This document shows, piece by piece, positions 1 through 4,956 of a stretch of DNA of 6,754 nt; position 1 is the stretch's first letter; each line of letters opens with the position of its first letter. Both the position numbers and the translations under genes were made by a program. Below the pieces are notes generated by a model, which was not told where the DNA came from, searched no databases, and saw nothing but the letters and a program-made list of their open reading frames with translations. The stretch comes from Clostridia bacterium (GTDB lineage: Bacteria; Bacillota; Clostridia; Oscillospirales; CAG-272): assembly GCA_017958705.1 (NCBI GenBank), contig JAGDCE010000020.1:1-6754 (forward strand), given 5' to 3'.

Positions 1-107
1 CAGCTGAGAAAAAATACGGCGCGATCCCGTATATCGCGGCCGCCGCCGCGGTATTGATCGCCGCCGCGGTGACAGTCATCATCGTAAAGAAAAAGCGCAA
101 AAAATGA
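1..107 (+). CDS. C-terminal end of a membrane-anchored protein (5' truncated)
   Basis: The reading frame is open from the window edge (first whole codon at 3) to TGA at 105-107. It encodes about 34 residues: a short polar start (AEKKYGAIPY), then roughly 20 Ala/Ile/Val-rich residues that form one transmembrane helix, then a strongly basic tail ending KKKRKK. A C-terminal helix with a cytoplasmic positive tail is the usual stop-transfer anchor of Gram-positive exported proteins, so the missing part is probably extracellular. No sortase motif is visible in the part present. The catalytic or binding function lies outside the window and cannot be named. The gene converges on the ruvX operon, and the hairpin-rich element starts about 10 nt after its stop. 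Confidence 0.7.
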   Translation, partial: AEKKYGAIPYIAAAAAVLIAAAVTVIIVKKKRKK

Positions 108-117
108 TATAAGATGA

Positions 118-169
118 AAAACGGTCCTTCGCCAATGAGCAAGCCCGATAAGGAAGTTATTCACTATGC
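118..169 (+). repeat. Left inverted-repeat arm of the hairpin element
   Basis: The arm contains the blocks AAAACGGTCCTTCGC (118-132), GATAAGGAAG (147-156) and ACTATGC (163-169), each with its reverse complement in the right arm. The 14 nt between the first two blocks do not match the right arm. Just inside, TGCGTA (167-172) and TACGCA (188-193) can form a further small hairpin. Confidence 0.75.
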
Positions 170-201
170 GTAAATGTGGTGAGTAAGTACGCAATTATTG
201 A

Positions 202-250
202 AAAGAACAGGCTGGAAATTCTTCAGTCTGTTCTTTGTTGTTTGTTTTTC
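202..250 (+). terminator. Rho-independent terminator-like hairpin with U-rich tail
   Basis: AAAGAACAG (202-210) pairs with CTGTTCTTT (228-236). The stem continues inward through a G-T wobble and CTG (212-214)/CAG (224-226), giving about 13 pairs and a 9-nt loop. A T-rich tract (237-249) follows. The likely role is termination of the plus-strand gene ending at 107, although it lies about 95 nt downstream and inside the repeat element. The stem is AT-rich and so weaker than a classic terminator. On the minus strand the stem is followed by TTTTC, so it may also work for the ruvX operon. Confidence 0.65.
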
Positions 251-437
251 GCTGAATTGCCGCGCAAAGCGCGTCAGCTAAATTGTTTGCCTATCGGCAA
301 AACAGCTAAATTGAAAATCAAAGATTTTCAGCTAAATTAAATTCGCCTCTTTCAGCTCGGCAAAGCCGAATTTAGCTTGCGTCAGCAAATTTAGCTATGC
401 AAAGCATAATTTAGCTCGCCGTCAGGCGAATTTAGCT
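251..437. repeat. Array of seven mini-hairpins joined by AGCTAAATT/AATTTAGCT spacers
   Basis: Hairpins with different stem sequences alternate with a constant spacer. The hairpins are: CGCGC-AAA-GCGCG (261-273); TTTGCC-TATC-GGCAAA (286-301); GAAAATC-AAA-GATTTTC (313-329); TCGGC-AAA-GCCGA (357-369); TTGC-GTCA-GCAA (377-388); TATGC-AAA-GCATA (396-408); TCGCC-GTCA-GGCGA (416-429). Loops are AAA, GTCA or TATC. In the left half the spacer reads CAGCTAAATT (275-284, 303-312, 329-338; a degenerate GCTGAATT sits at 251-258). In the right half it is the exact reverse complement AATTTAGCT (369-377, 388-396, 408-416, 429-437). The two halves face each other around about 339-356, so left and right spacers could also pair over long range. 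Function unknown. Confidence 0.85.
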
Positions 438-488
438 TCGGCGCGGTATAGCATAGTCAAAATTTCTTCCTTATCAAACCGCGCCGAA
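437..488. repeat. Large hairpin with an 11-bp GC-rich stem in the right arm
   Basis: TTCGGCGCGGT (437-447) is the perfect reverse complement of ACCGCGCCGAA (478-488). The 30-nt loop contains two of the inverted-repeat blocks, GCATAGT (451-457) and CTTCCTTATC (466-475). No equivalent stem was found around the matching blocks in the left arm. The stem begins directly at the last AATTTAGCT spacer, so it behaves like a final, larger member of the hairpin array. Confidence 0.75.
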
Positions 489-504
489 AGCGAAGGGCCG
501 TTTT
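451..504 (-). repeat. Right inverted-repeat arm of the hairpin element
   Basis: The arm holds GCATAGT (451-457), CTTCCTTATC (466-475) and GCGAAGGGCCGT plus TTT (490-504), mirroring the left arm. On the plus strand the outermost block runs into TTTTGTTTTG, a U-rich tract of the kind found after terminator stems. Confidence 0.75.
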
Positions 505-511
505 GTTTTGA

Positions 512-1141
512 TCAGCGTTGAAGTGAATCGAGATACGCCTGCAGGATTATTTCCGCCGCGAGCTTGTCGACCTTTTCCTTCCGCTTCTTTCCGCGGACGT
601 TGTTCTCGGACAGGTACATATGTGCGGATACCGTCGTCAACCGTTCGTCGTATAAAATGACGTTGACGCCGCATACGTCCGTGAGCAGCTCGCAGAGCGC
701 GTGCGCTTTTTCTGAGCGCGGACCGCGGCTGCCGTTCATGTTGACGGGATCCCCGAGCACTATGTCGGTTATACCGTATTCGATGACGTACTCCTTTATC
801 CGTTCGGCCAGCTTCGGCGCCCATTCCTCTTTGATCACGCCGACGCCTCCGGCGAGGATGTTCGTCTCGTCGGATACGGCAATCCCGGTCCGCACGTCGC
901 CGTAGTCTACGCCGAGATAACGCGTCTTCGGTTCTTCGGAAAACAGCGTGCAGCCGTCTGCGCGGAACTGCTTTATCTTTTTATACAGGCTGTCCGTGCC
1001 GACGTTGAAATGTCCGGCAAGACATCTGATACAGCAGAATTCCTCAGCGCCGCGGTTCACCATTTTCTTGTAAAGCGCGATCTCGTCGGCGGTCAGCGCG
1101 GAGCCGCAGACGGTGCATCTTATAAACCTATCGTCCCGCAA
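512..1141 (-). CDS. ruvX: RuvX/YqgF-family nuclease with N-terminal Cys-rich domain
   Basis: The 209-residue protein has two parts. Residues about 74-209 are a complete YqgF domain, an RNase H-like fold linked in bacteria to pre-16S rRNA processing and described as a putative Holliday junction resolvase. It shows YLGVDYG (75-81, Asp79), LGDPVNMNG (129-137), DERLTT (165-170) and DKLAAEIILQAYLD (192-205), so the expected acidic residues are present. Standalone YqgF proteins are about 140 residues; the extra 73 at the N-terminus carry C9-x2-C12 and C37-x2-C40 with His44, which looks like a small zinc-binding domain. The frame runs continuously across both parts. The start is TTG at 1141, with AAGG a few bases upstream and a 22-nt overlap with the GH27 gene; no in-frame ATG precedes the first CxxC. 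It is the last gene of the minus-strand operon. The zinc domain's role is not known and is inferred from the Cys spacing. Confidence 0.9.
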   Translation of the reverse strand: MRDDRFIRCTVCGSALTADEIALYKKMVNRGAEEFCCIRCLAGHFNVGTDSLYKKIKQFRADGCTLFSEEPKTRYLGVDYGDVRTGIAVSDETNILAGGVGVIKEEWAPKLAERIKEYVIEYGITDIVLGDPVNMNGSRGPRSEKAHALCELLTDVCGVNVILYDERLTTVSAHMYLSENNVRGKKRKEKVDKLAAEIILQAYLDSLQR

Positions 1142-2241
1142 AGAAACACCTTACTGTCGTGTGCCGCGAGCTTTTCGGTCCTGCAGCGCTCGATCAGCGC
1201 CTTCTCGCCCGTGAACACGTCTTTTACCGCCAGACCGTATCCGCAGCCGTCCCAGAGACCGATATCGGTCAGATCGAGACTTATCTCGGCTTCCTCGTCG
1301 GCAAAGTTGACGAACATCAGCGCGTATTCGTTGTCCGACAGATGGCGGAAGAACACGAGTCCCTTGTTGCCGTTGTCGCCGCAGACGAACGCCGTCCTGC
1401 ATTCCTCGTCCTGGTTGATGCGGAGCAGGTCTTTGTTTTTCAGCAGTGAAAGCGAAACGTCGTTAACGTTCCTTACGTCGCAGCCTATCATAAGCGGAGA
1501 GCCGAACATGCACCAAACGGAGAAGTGCGTCTTGTAATCGACGTCGGTGCAGCCGCCGTTCCTAACGTTGCCGCGGTTGTACATTCCGACGATCAGCATG
1601 TCTATGTCGTTATAGCAGCCGATCCCGGAATATGCGAGTTTGTCGACCTGAGACAGCGCTATGTCGCGAACGGAACTGAAGTTGTCGTTTATGTCGCCGG
1701 TAGAACGGTACATGCCGGCGCCGCAGGAACGTATCCACGTCTCAACGTGATCGGAGCCCCAGTTGCAGGCGGAGAACAGGATGTCGCGTCCCGACTCCTT
1801 CAGCGCCATGCCCATCGTGTGATAGAGCAGAGGACCGTTCGATCCCTGCGGTACGTTGCAGAAATCGTATTTCAGGAAATCGATCCCGAATGAAGCGAAC
1901 AGCTTCGCATCGCGGAATTCGTTGTGATAGCTTGACGGATAGCCCGCGCAGGTCTTGACGCCCGCGCATGAATACATACCGAATTTGAGGCCTTTGGAAT
2001 GGATGTAATCGGAAAGATATTTCATTCCGTGCGGGAATTTAACGGGATCCGTAACGATATCGCCGCTTTCGTCCCGTTCGCGCAGCGACCAGCAGTCGTC
2101 GATCACGACGTATTCGTATCCGGCGTCCTTCAGTCCTTTTTCGACCATCGCGTCAGCGGTCTGCATAAGCAGTTCTTCACTTATGTCGTTGCCGAAGGTG
2201 TTCCAGGAGTTCCAGCCGAGTGGGGGTCTTTTTGTGTACAT
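1120..2241 (-). CDS. GH27 alpha-galactosidase-type glycoside hydrolase, cytosolic
   Basis: The protein has 373 residues. It has the GH27 (clan GH-D) (beta/alpha)8 barrel followed by a C-terminal beta domain (about 285-373). Visible motifs are RPPLGWNSWNTF (5-16), IDDCW (47-51), KYDFCN (124-129; Asp126 is the expected nucleophile), YRSTGD (178-183; the R-x3-D pattern makes Asp183 the expected acid/base), NDIDM (211-215) and FGSPLMIGCDVR (246-257). The family hydrolyses terminal alpha-galactosides with retention, but some members act on alpha-GalNAc or beta-L-arabinopyranosides. The substrate-recognition loop reads CNWG (159-162), where classical alpha-galactosidases have CEW, so the exact sugar is uncertain. 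No signal peptide is seen, so it should act on imported oligosaccharides. A frame start lies 30 nt further upstream, but ATG at 2241 has the SD AAGGAG 8 nt before it and is preferred. The gap to the rpiB stop is 13 nt. Confidence 0.92.
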   Translation of the reverse strand: MYTKRPPLGWNSWNTFGNDISEELLMQTADAMVEKGLKDAGYEYVVIDDCWSLRERDESGDIVTDPVKFPHGMKYLSDYIHSKGLKFGMYSCAGVKTCAGYPSSYHNEFRDAKLFASFGIDFLKYDFCNVPQGSNGPLLYHTMGMALKESGRDILFSACNWGSDHVETWIRSCGAGMYRSTGDINDNFSSVRDIALSQVDKLAYSGIGCYNDIDMLIVGMYNRGNVRNGGCTDVDYKTHFSVWCMFGSPLMIGCDVRNVNDVSLSLLKNKDLLRINQDEECRTAFVCGDNGNKGLVFFRHLSDNEYALMFVNFADEEAEISLDLTDIGLWDGCGYGLAVKDVFTGEKALIERCRTEKLAAHDSKVFLCGTIGL

Positions 2242-2249
2242 ATCCGTAT

Positions 2250-2255
2250 CTCCTT
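2250..2255 (-). promoter_or_regulatory. Ribosome binding site of the GH27 gene
   Basis: AAGGAG on the minus strand, 8 nt before ATG at 2241, touches the rpiB stop codon. It decides the GH27 start in favour of Met-2241 rather than the upstream in-frame codon at 2271, which would lie inside rpiB. Confidence 0.8.
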
Positions 2256-2710
2256 TATTTATTGTTGTCAAGCGCGGTCAGCATGTCGACTCTGACCTGA
2301 TGCCTTCCGCCCTCGAATTCCGTGTTGAGAAACAGCTCGACCAAATCCGTCGCGAGCCCGAAGCCCACGACTCTGCCGCCGAGGCAGAGAACGTTCGCGT
2401 CGTTGTGCGCGCGCGTCATCCTCGCGGAAAACGTGTCGGAGCAGCACGCCGCGCGTATTCCCTTGTGCTTGTTTGCCGCCATGCTCATGCCGATGCCGGT
2501 ACCGCAGACGAGTATGCCTCTGTAGCATTTACCGCTCTGGATCGCACGGCAGACCTTGTCGGCGTAATCGGGATAGTTCACGGATTCGCCGTCACAGCCG
2601 AAATCCTTGAACTCGATATCGTTCGCGGTGAGGTAGCTTTTTATCGCTTCCTTGAGCTCATAACCGCCGTGATCACAGCCTATTGCCAAGATTTTCTTTT
2701 CGGTCTTCAT
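2255..2710 (-). CDS. rpiB: Ribose-5-phosphate isomerase B (RpiB/LacAB family)
   Basis: The 151-residue protein matches the usual RpiB length. It interconverts ribulose-5-phosphate and ribose-5-phosphate in the non-oxidative pentose phosphate pathway, in the cytosol. Motifs are IGCDHGGYELK (10-20, phosphate/substrate binding), CGTGIG (69-74, with Cys69 as the family's catalytic cysteine), NKHKGIRAA (80-88), SARMTRAHNDANVL (96-109, with His102 as the ring-opening histidine) and GGRHQVRV (134-141). The start is ATG at 2710, preceded by AAGGAG 6 nt upstream; it overlaps the tsaB stop as ATGA, a standard translational coupling. An open frame extends upstream but lies inside tsaB and has no family similarity. 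LacA/LacB subunits and allose-6-phosphate isomerases share this fold; the catalytic Cys and the absence of a paired subunit gene favour RpiB. Confidence 0.93.
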   Translation of the reverse strand: MKTEKKILAIGCDHGGYELKEAIKSYLTANDIEFKDFGCDGESVNYPDYADKVCRAIQSGKCYRGILVCGTGIGMSMAANKHKGIRAACCSDTFSARMTRAHNDANVLCLGGRVVGFGLATDLVELFLNTEFEGGRHQVRVDMLTALDNNK

Positions 2711-3402
2711 ATGTTCTCCTTTTCTTTGCAGACTCTTTCCGCCTGGGAAGGTCTTAAGTATACTGGTTTGAAATTCAGGTCGGTGAAAACCGATCTGTCG
2801 GGCGCCGACTCGTATATCCGCGCGGCTATCCGCGCGGCGTTCGCCGCCTGAGGATATATCAGCTCGTCCGGCGGCGATACGTATTCGCGTCCCGGCATGA
2901 GTTTCGCGGCAAGCGCATATCCGTCGCCGCACAGCAGCACCGGAGCATTGAGCTCTCTTAACTGCGCGTCAAGATCTTCCGCCGAGATCGCGCGATCCTC
3001 TGTCAGCCGCCGTCCGTCTCTGAACAGTGCGTTGTAAAACTGCCCGCGCCGCGCGTCCATGACGGGGCAGACGATCACCCCTTCGCGGTCAGAAAACGGA
3101 TACGCCGTGACCTCGAGCGTCGAGACGCCGACGCACGGCAGACCTTTGCCGAAAGCGAGTCCGAGCAGGATCGAGGCGCCTATGCGCACGCCGGTGAACG
3201 ATCCGGGTCCGGACGTCGCCGCAAACATCGACACGTCGCCGATCTTTCTGCCGGATGCGGCGAAAAGGTTTTCGATCATCGGCATCAGCGTCGCGCTGTG
3301 CGTTATTTTGGCGTTGAGAAATCCCGACGCGACCGTCGCGCCGTCTTCAACGAGCGCGCACGACACGGAAACGGACGAGGTGTCAAGCGCAAGTATCAGC
3401 AA
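2707..3402 (-). CDS. tsaB: tRNA t6A37 threonylcarbamoyltransferase complex subunit TsaB
   Basis: The 231-residue protein is TsaB (YeaZ), an ASKHA-fold partner of TsaD and TsaE in making N6-threonylcarbamoyl-adenosine at position 37 of ANN-decoding tRNAs. Motifs are ILALDTSS (3-10), THSATLMP (34-41), SGPGSFTGVRIG (64-75), PVMDARRGQFYNALF (113-127) and the C-terminal PVYLRPSQAE (213-222). The preferred start is TTG at 3402: AAGGAGG lies 7 nt upstream and translation then begins directly with MLILALDTSS, as is normal for the family. A GTG at 3423 would add seven residues and put the SD inside the gene. With the TTG start it overlaps the tsaE stop by 20 nt. The neighbours expected in many Firmicutes (rimI, tsaD) do not follow; rpiB does. 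Confidence 0.94.
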   Translation of the reverse strand: MLILALDTSSVSVSCALVEDGATVASGFLNAKITHSATLMPMIENLFAASGRKIGDVSMFAATSGPGSFTGVRIGASILLGLAFGKGLPCVGVSTLEVTAYPFSDREGVIVCPVMDARRGQFYNALFRDGRRLTEDRAISAEDLDAQLRELNAPVLLCGDGYALAAKLMPGREYVSPPDELIYPQAANAARIAARIYESAPDRSVFTDLNFKPVYLRPSQAERVCKEKENI

Positions 3403-3799
3403 TTTCGATCCTCCTTCCGTCACCGTCGCGGGTGATAAAAACTTTTATCGCGTTATCCGGTATCGCCTCCGGGCATTTTTCGCACCATTCGCAGAAAACG
3501 ATGCTTTGACCGACCGGCAGATCGTAGTAGCCGGTGCTGTAAAGATCGTCGTCGCCGTCGATCCTGTACAGATCGAGATGATAGACCGGCACCTTGCCGC
3601 CGTAGACGTTCATTATCGCGTACGTGGGACTGCACACCGGCGCTCCGGGGCAGAGCACGGACGCGGCGCCGCGGACGAACGCGGTCTTTCCCGCGCCGAG
3701 ATCGCCGTAAAGCGCGACGAAATCGCCCGGCCCGAGCTTTTCCGCAAGCTCCGCGCCGGCCTTTTCTGTCTGTCCGACGTCTTTCGAATATATGATCAA
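3383..3799 (-). CDS. tsaE: tRNA t6A37 biosynthesis ATPase TsaE
   Basis: The 138-residue protein is TsaE (YjeE), the P-loop ATPase that resets the TsaB-TsaD complex during t6A synthesis. The Walker A motif is GDLGAGKT (32-39), followed by SPTYAIMNVY (57-66), HLDLYR (74-79) and the VFCEW (101-105) segment with the Glu-Trp typical of the family. Length is close to the usual 140-155. The start is TTG at 3799, with GGAGG 8 nt upstream (3808-3812); there is no better ATG. It is the first gene of the minus-strand operon. Its promoter would be the extended -10 sequence at 3832-3840, giving a very short leader. Confidence 0.94.
   Translation of the reverse strand: MIIYSKDVGQTEKAGAELAEKLGPGDFVALYGDLGAGKTAFVRGAASVLCPGAPVCSPTYAIMNVYGGKVPVYHLDLYRIDGDDDLYSTGYYDLPVGQSIVFCEWCEKCPEAIPDNAIKVFITRDGDGRRIEIADTCA
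3410..3416 (-). promoter_or_regulatory. Ribosome binding site of tsaB
   Basis: AAGGAGG on the minus strand lies 7 nt before TTG at 3402. The site sits inside the 3' end of tsaE and decides the tsaB start in favour of TTG over the GTG at 3423. Confidence 0.8.
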
Positions 3800-3831
3800 C
3801 CGGCTCGCCTCCCCCCGATGCTGTTTCCGGC

Positions 3832-3861
3832 ATTATAGCACACAAAGTGTAAAAAAGTAAA
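3832..3861 (-). promoter_or_regulatory. Sigma-A-type promoter for the tsaE-tsaB-rpiB-GH27-ruvX operon
   Basis: On the minus strand a perfect TATAAT (3837-3832) is preceded by TGC, making an extended -10 element. TTTACT (3861-3856) is a fair -35 box at 18-nt spacing. The expected transcription start is about 3825, only about 25 nt upstream of the tsaE start codon. Confidence 0.7.
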
Positions 3862-3870
3862 GACCTTTAC
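3857..3870. promoter_or_regulatory. Short palindrome between the divergent promoters
   Basis: GTAAAG and CTTTAC are separated by AC, forming a 6+6 bp inverted repeat. It overlaps the -35 box of the minus-strand promoter and lies about 20 nt upstream of the plus-strand -35. It could be an operator; no known regulator is recognised, and in such AT-rich DNA it may be chance. Confidence 0.35.
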
Positions 3871-3890
3871 AAAAAATTTTTTTATGGGGG

Positions 3891-3919
3891 TGTACAAAAG
3901 TGAAAAAATAGTGTATAAT
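3891..3919 (+). promoter_or_regulatory. Sigma-A-type promoter for the S1-yerB-CBM9 operon
   Basis: TGTACA (3891-3896, four of six -35 consensus bases) is separated by 17 nt from a perfect TATAAT (3914-3919). Transcription would start near 3926, leaving a leader of about 84 nt before the ATG at 4010. Confidence 0.75.
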
Positions 3920-3966
3920 AGCAGTCGGACGGCGGTTTTTTGCCGGTTCTGCATATTTGCCGCGGG

Positions 3967-3986
3967 CTGATAATAGTATTTATCAG
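3967..3986 (+). other. Hairpin in the leader of the S1-domain gene
   Basis: CTGATAA (3967-3973) pairs perfectly with TTATCAG (3980-3986) around a 6-nt loop, ending about 10 nt before the SD GGAGG. A weaker GC-rich hairpin (CGGC/GCCG around a T run, about 3925-3942) precedes it. Together they could modulate translation of the S1 protein; neither matches a riboswitch known to me. Confidence 0.45.
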
Positions 3987-4009
3987 TTTATCGTTCGGAG
4001 GTCTATCAT

Positions 4010-4936
4010 ATGCAGAACGGATTTGTGCCGGAGGGCTGTCTTTACGGCACGGCTGAAAACACGGAATATATAAGAAGCGAAGCCGGACTGCGCCTCGCCG
4101 CCGTCACCGGCAGGATCCTCGAGGCGGTCGCGGTCAGGTGCGGACGCGATCTCGATCTGATCGTCGATCTCGGCGCCGTCACCGGCGTCATCCCGAAGGG
4201 TCAGACCGTGTACACTGAGGGCGAGGAGATAAAGGATATCGCGGTCATCTCGCGCGTCGGCAAAGCCGTATGCTTCACCGTTGACGGATTCGCCGGGGAG
4301 AACGGCAGACGCACGGCTATACTGTCGCGCGCTCGGGCGCAGAAAAACTGCGTCGACGGGTATCTGTCGTATCTGCAGAGCGGAGACGTGATAAAATGCC
4401 GCGTCACTCATACCGAGAAATTCGGCGCGTTCGTCGACGTCGGATGCGGCGTCCCTGCGCTTCTGCCGGTAGACAGGATATCGGTTTCGCGGATCTCGTC
4501 GGCGTCCGACAGACTCAGAGTCGGCGACGATCTGCGCTGCGTGGTGAACAGAGTCGAGCGCTCGCCTCTGCGCATAAGCCTTTCGCTGCGCGAGCTTCTC
4601 GGCACGTGGGAGGAGAACGCATCCTGCTTCAGCGCCGGTCAGACGGTGCGCGGCGTCGTGCGCGGCGTGGAGCCGTACGGCGTCTTCATAGAACTGGCGC
4701 CCAATCTCTCCGGCCTGTCCGAATACAGGGACGACGTGCTGCCGGGAGACGAGGTCGCGGTGTTCATCAAAAGCATGGATCCGGCGAAAATGAAGATCAA
4801 GCTTGTCGTCGTCGGGAAGACCGGCAGAGCCGCGCCGCGGCCGCTGCGGTATTTCGTACCGGAACAGCTGTGCCACGTTTACAGCTTTATTTATTCGACA
4901 AAGGACAGTACTAAACTCATAAGAACCGATTTTTGA
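4010..4936 (+). CDS. S1-domain RNA-binding protein (ribosomal protein S1-like)
   Basis: The protein has 308 residues with two clear S1 (OB-fold) RNA-binding repeats. The first spans about 124-193 (GDVIKCRVTHTEKFGAFVDV, then LRISLSLREL). The second spans about 209-268 (GQTVRGVVRGVEPYGVFIEL, then PGDEVAVFIKSMD). Residues about 30-110 have the strand pattern of a degenerate first S1-like repeat (AVTGRILEAV, LDLIVDLGAVTGVIP). The last 40 residues, rich in basic and aromatic residues, match nothing I recognise. Compact S1 proteins of about 300 residues are common in Clostridia, where they may stand in for full-length ribosomal protein S1 or act in mRNA binding. The start is ATG at 4010 with GGAGG 8 nt upstream. 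It is the first gene of the plus-strand operon, 20 nt before the lipoprotein gene. A long opposite-strand open frame across it is a GC-rich shadow. Confidence 0.85.
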   Translation: MQNGFVPEGCLYGTAENTEYIRSEAGLRLAAVTGRILEAVAVRCGRDLDLIVDLGAVTGVIPKGQTVYTEGEEIKDIAVISRVGKAVCFTVDGFAGENGRRTAILSRARAQKNCVDGYLSYLQSGDVIKCRVTHTEKFGAFVDVGCGVPALLPVDRISVSRISSASDRLRVGDDLRCVVNRVERSPLRISLSLRELLGTWEENASCFSAGQTVRGVVRGVEPYGVFIELAPNLSGLSEYRDDVLPGDEVAVFIKSMDPAKMKIKLVVVGKTGRAAPRPLRYFVPEQLCHVYSFIYSTKDSTKLIRTDF

Positions 4937-4956
4937 CATAACGAAAGGAAGTTGAA

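Larger units (their letters stand above)
117..504. repeat. Non-coding hairpin-rich element bounded by nested inverted repeats
   Basis: Three blocks on the left are the reverse complement of three blocks on the right, in mirror order. ACGGTCCTTCGC (121-132) matches GCGAAGGGCCGT (490-501) with one G-T wobble, and flanking A and T runs extend it to 118-132/490-504. GATAAGGAAG (147-156) matches CTTCCTTATC (466-475) perfectly. ACTATGC (163-169) matches GCATAGT (451-457) perfectly. The gap between the first two blocks is exactly 14 nt on both sides although the gap sequences are unrelated. The interior holds a terminator-like hairpin, an array of mini-hairpins and a larger hairpin. It is more AT-rich than the neighbouring genes and has no credible ORF. 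It fills the convergent intergenic space almost completely, ending 7 nt from the ruvX stop. It may be a MITE/REP-like mobile repeat or a structured intergenic RNA; no target-site duplication was found. Confidence 0.7.

Noticed and set aside
136..174. Short ORF of 12 codons starting MSKPDKEV inside the left repeat arm
   Set aside because: No ribosome binding site, far too short, and it runs through the inverted-repeat blocks, whose conservation is explained by pairing.
251..437. CRISPR array
   Set aside because: The constant unit is only 9-10 nt and flips orientation, the intervening segments are themselves palindromes, and no cas gene is present.
117..504. Insertion sequence with a transposase
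   Set aside because: No frame in the interval encodes a transposase or a recognisable fragment; only a non-autonomous element remains possible.
2183..2851. 222-codon open frame on the plus strand
   Set aside because: Antisense to rpiB and parts of GH27 and tsaB, all of which have intact family motifs.
2711..2932. N-terminal extension of rpiB by about 74 codons
   Set aside because: The added sequence overlaps tsaB, is arginine-rich without family similarity, and a strong SD sits before the ATG at 2710.
3926..4009. Riboswitch in the leader of the S1-domain gene
   Set aside because: The leader is only about 84 nt and matches no riboswitch core I know; only simple hairpins are visible.
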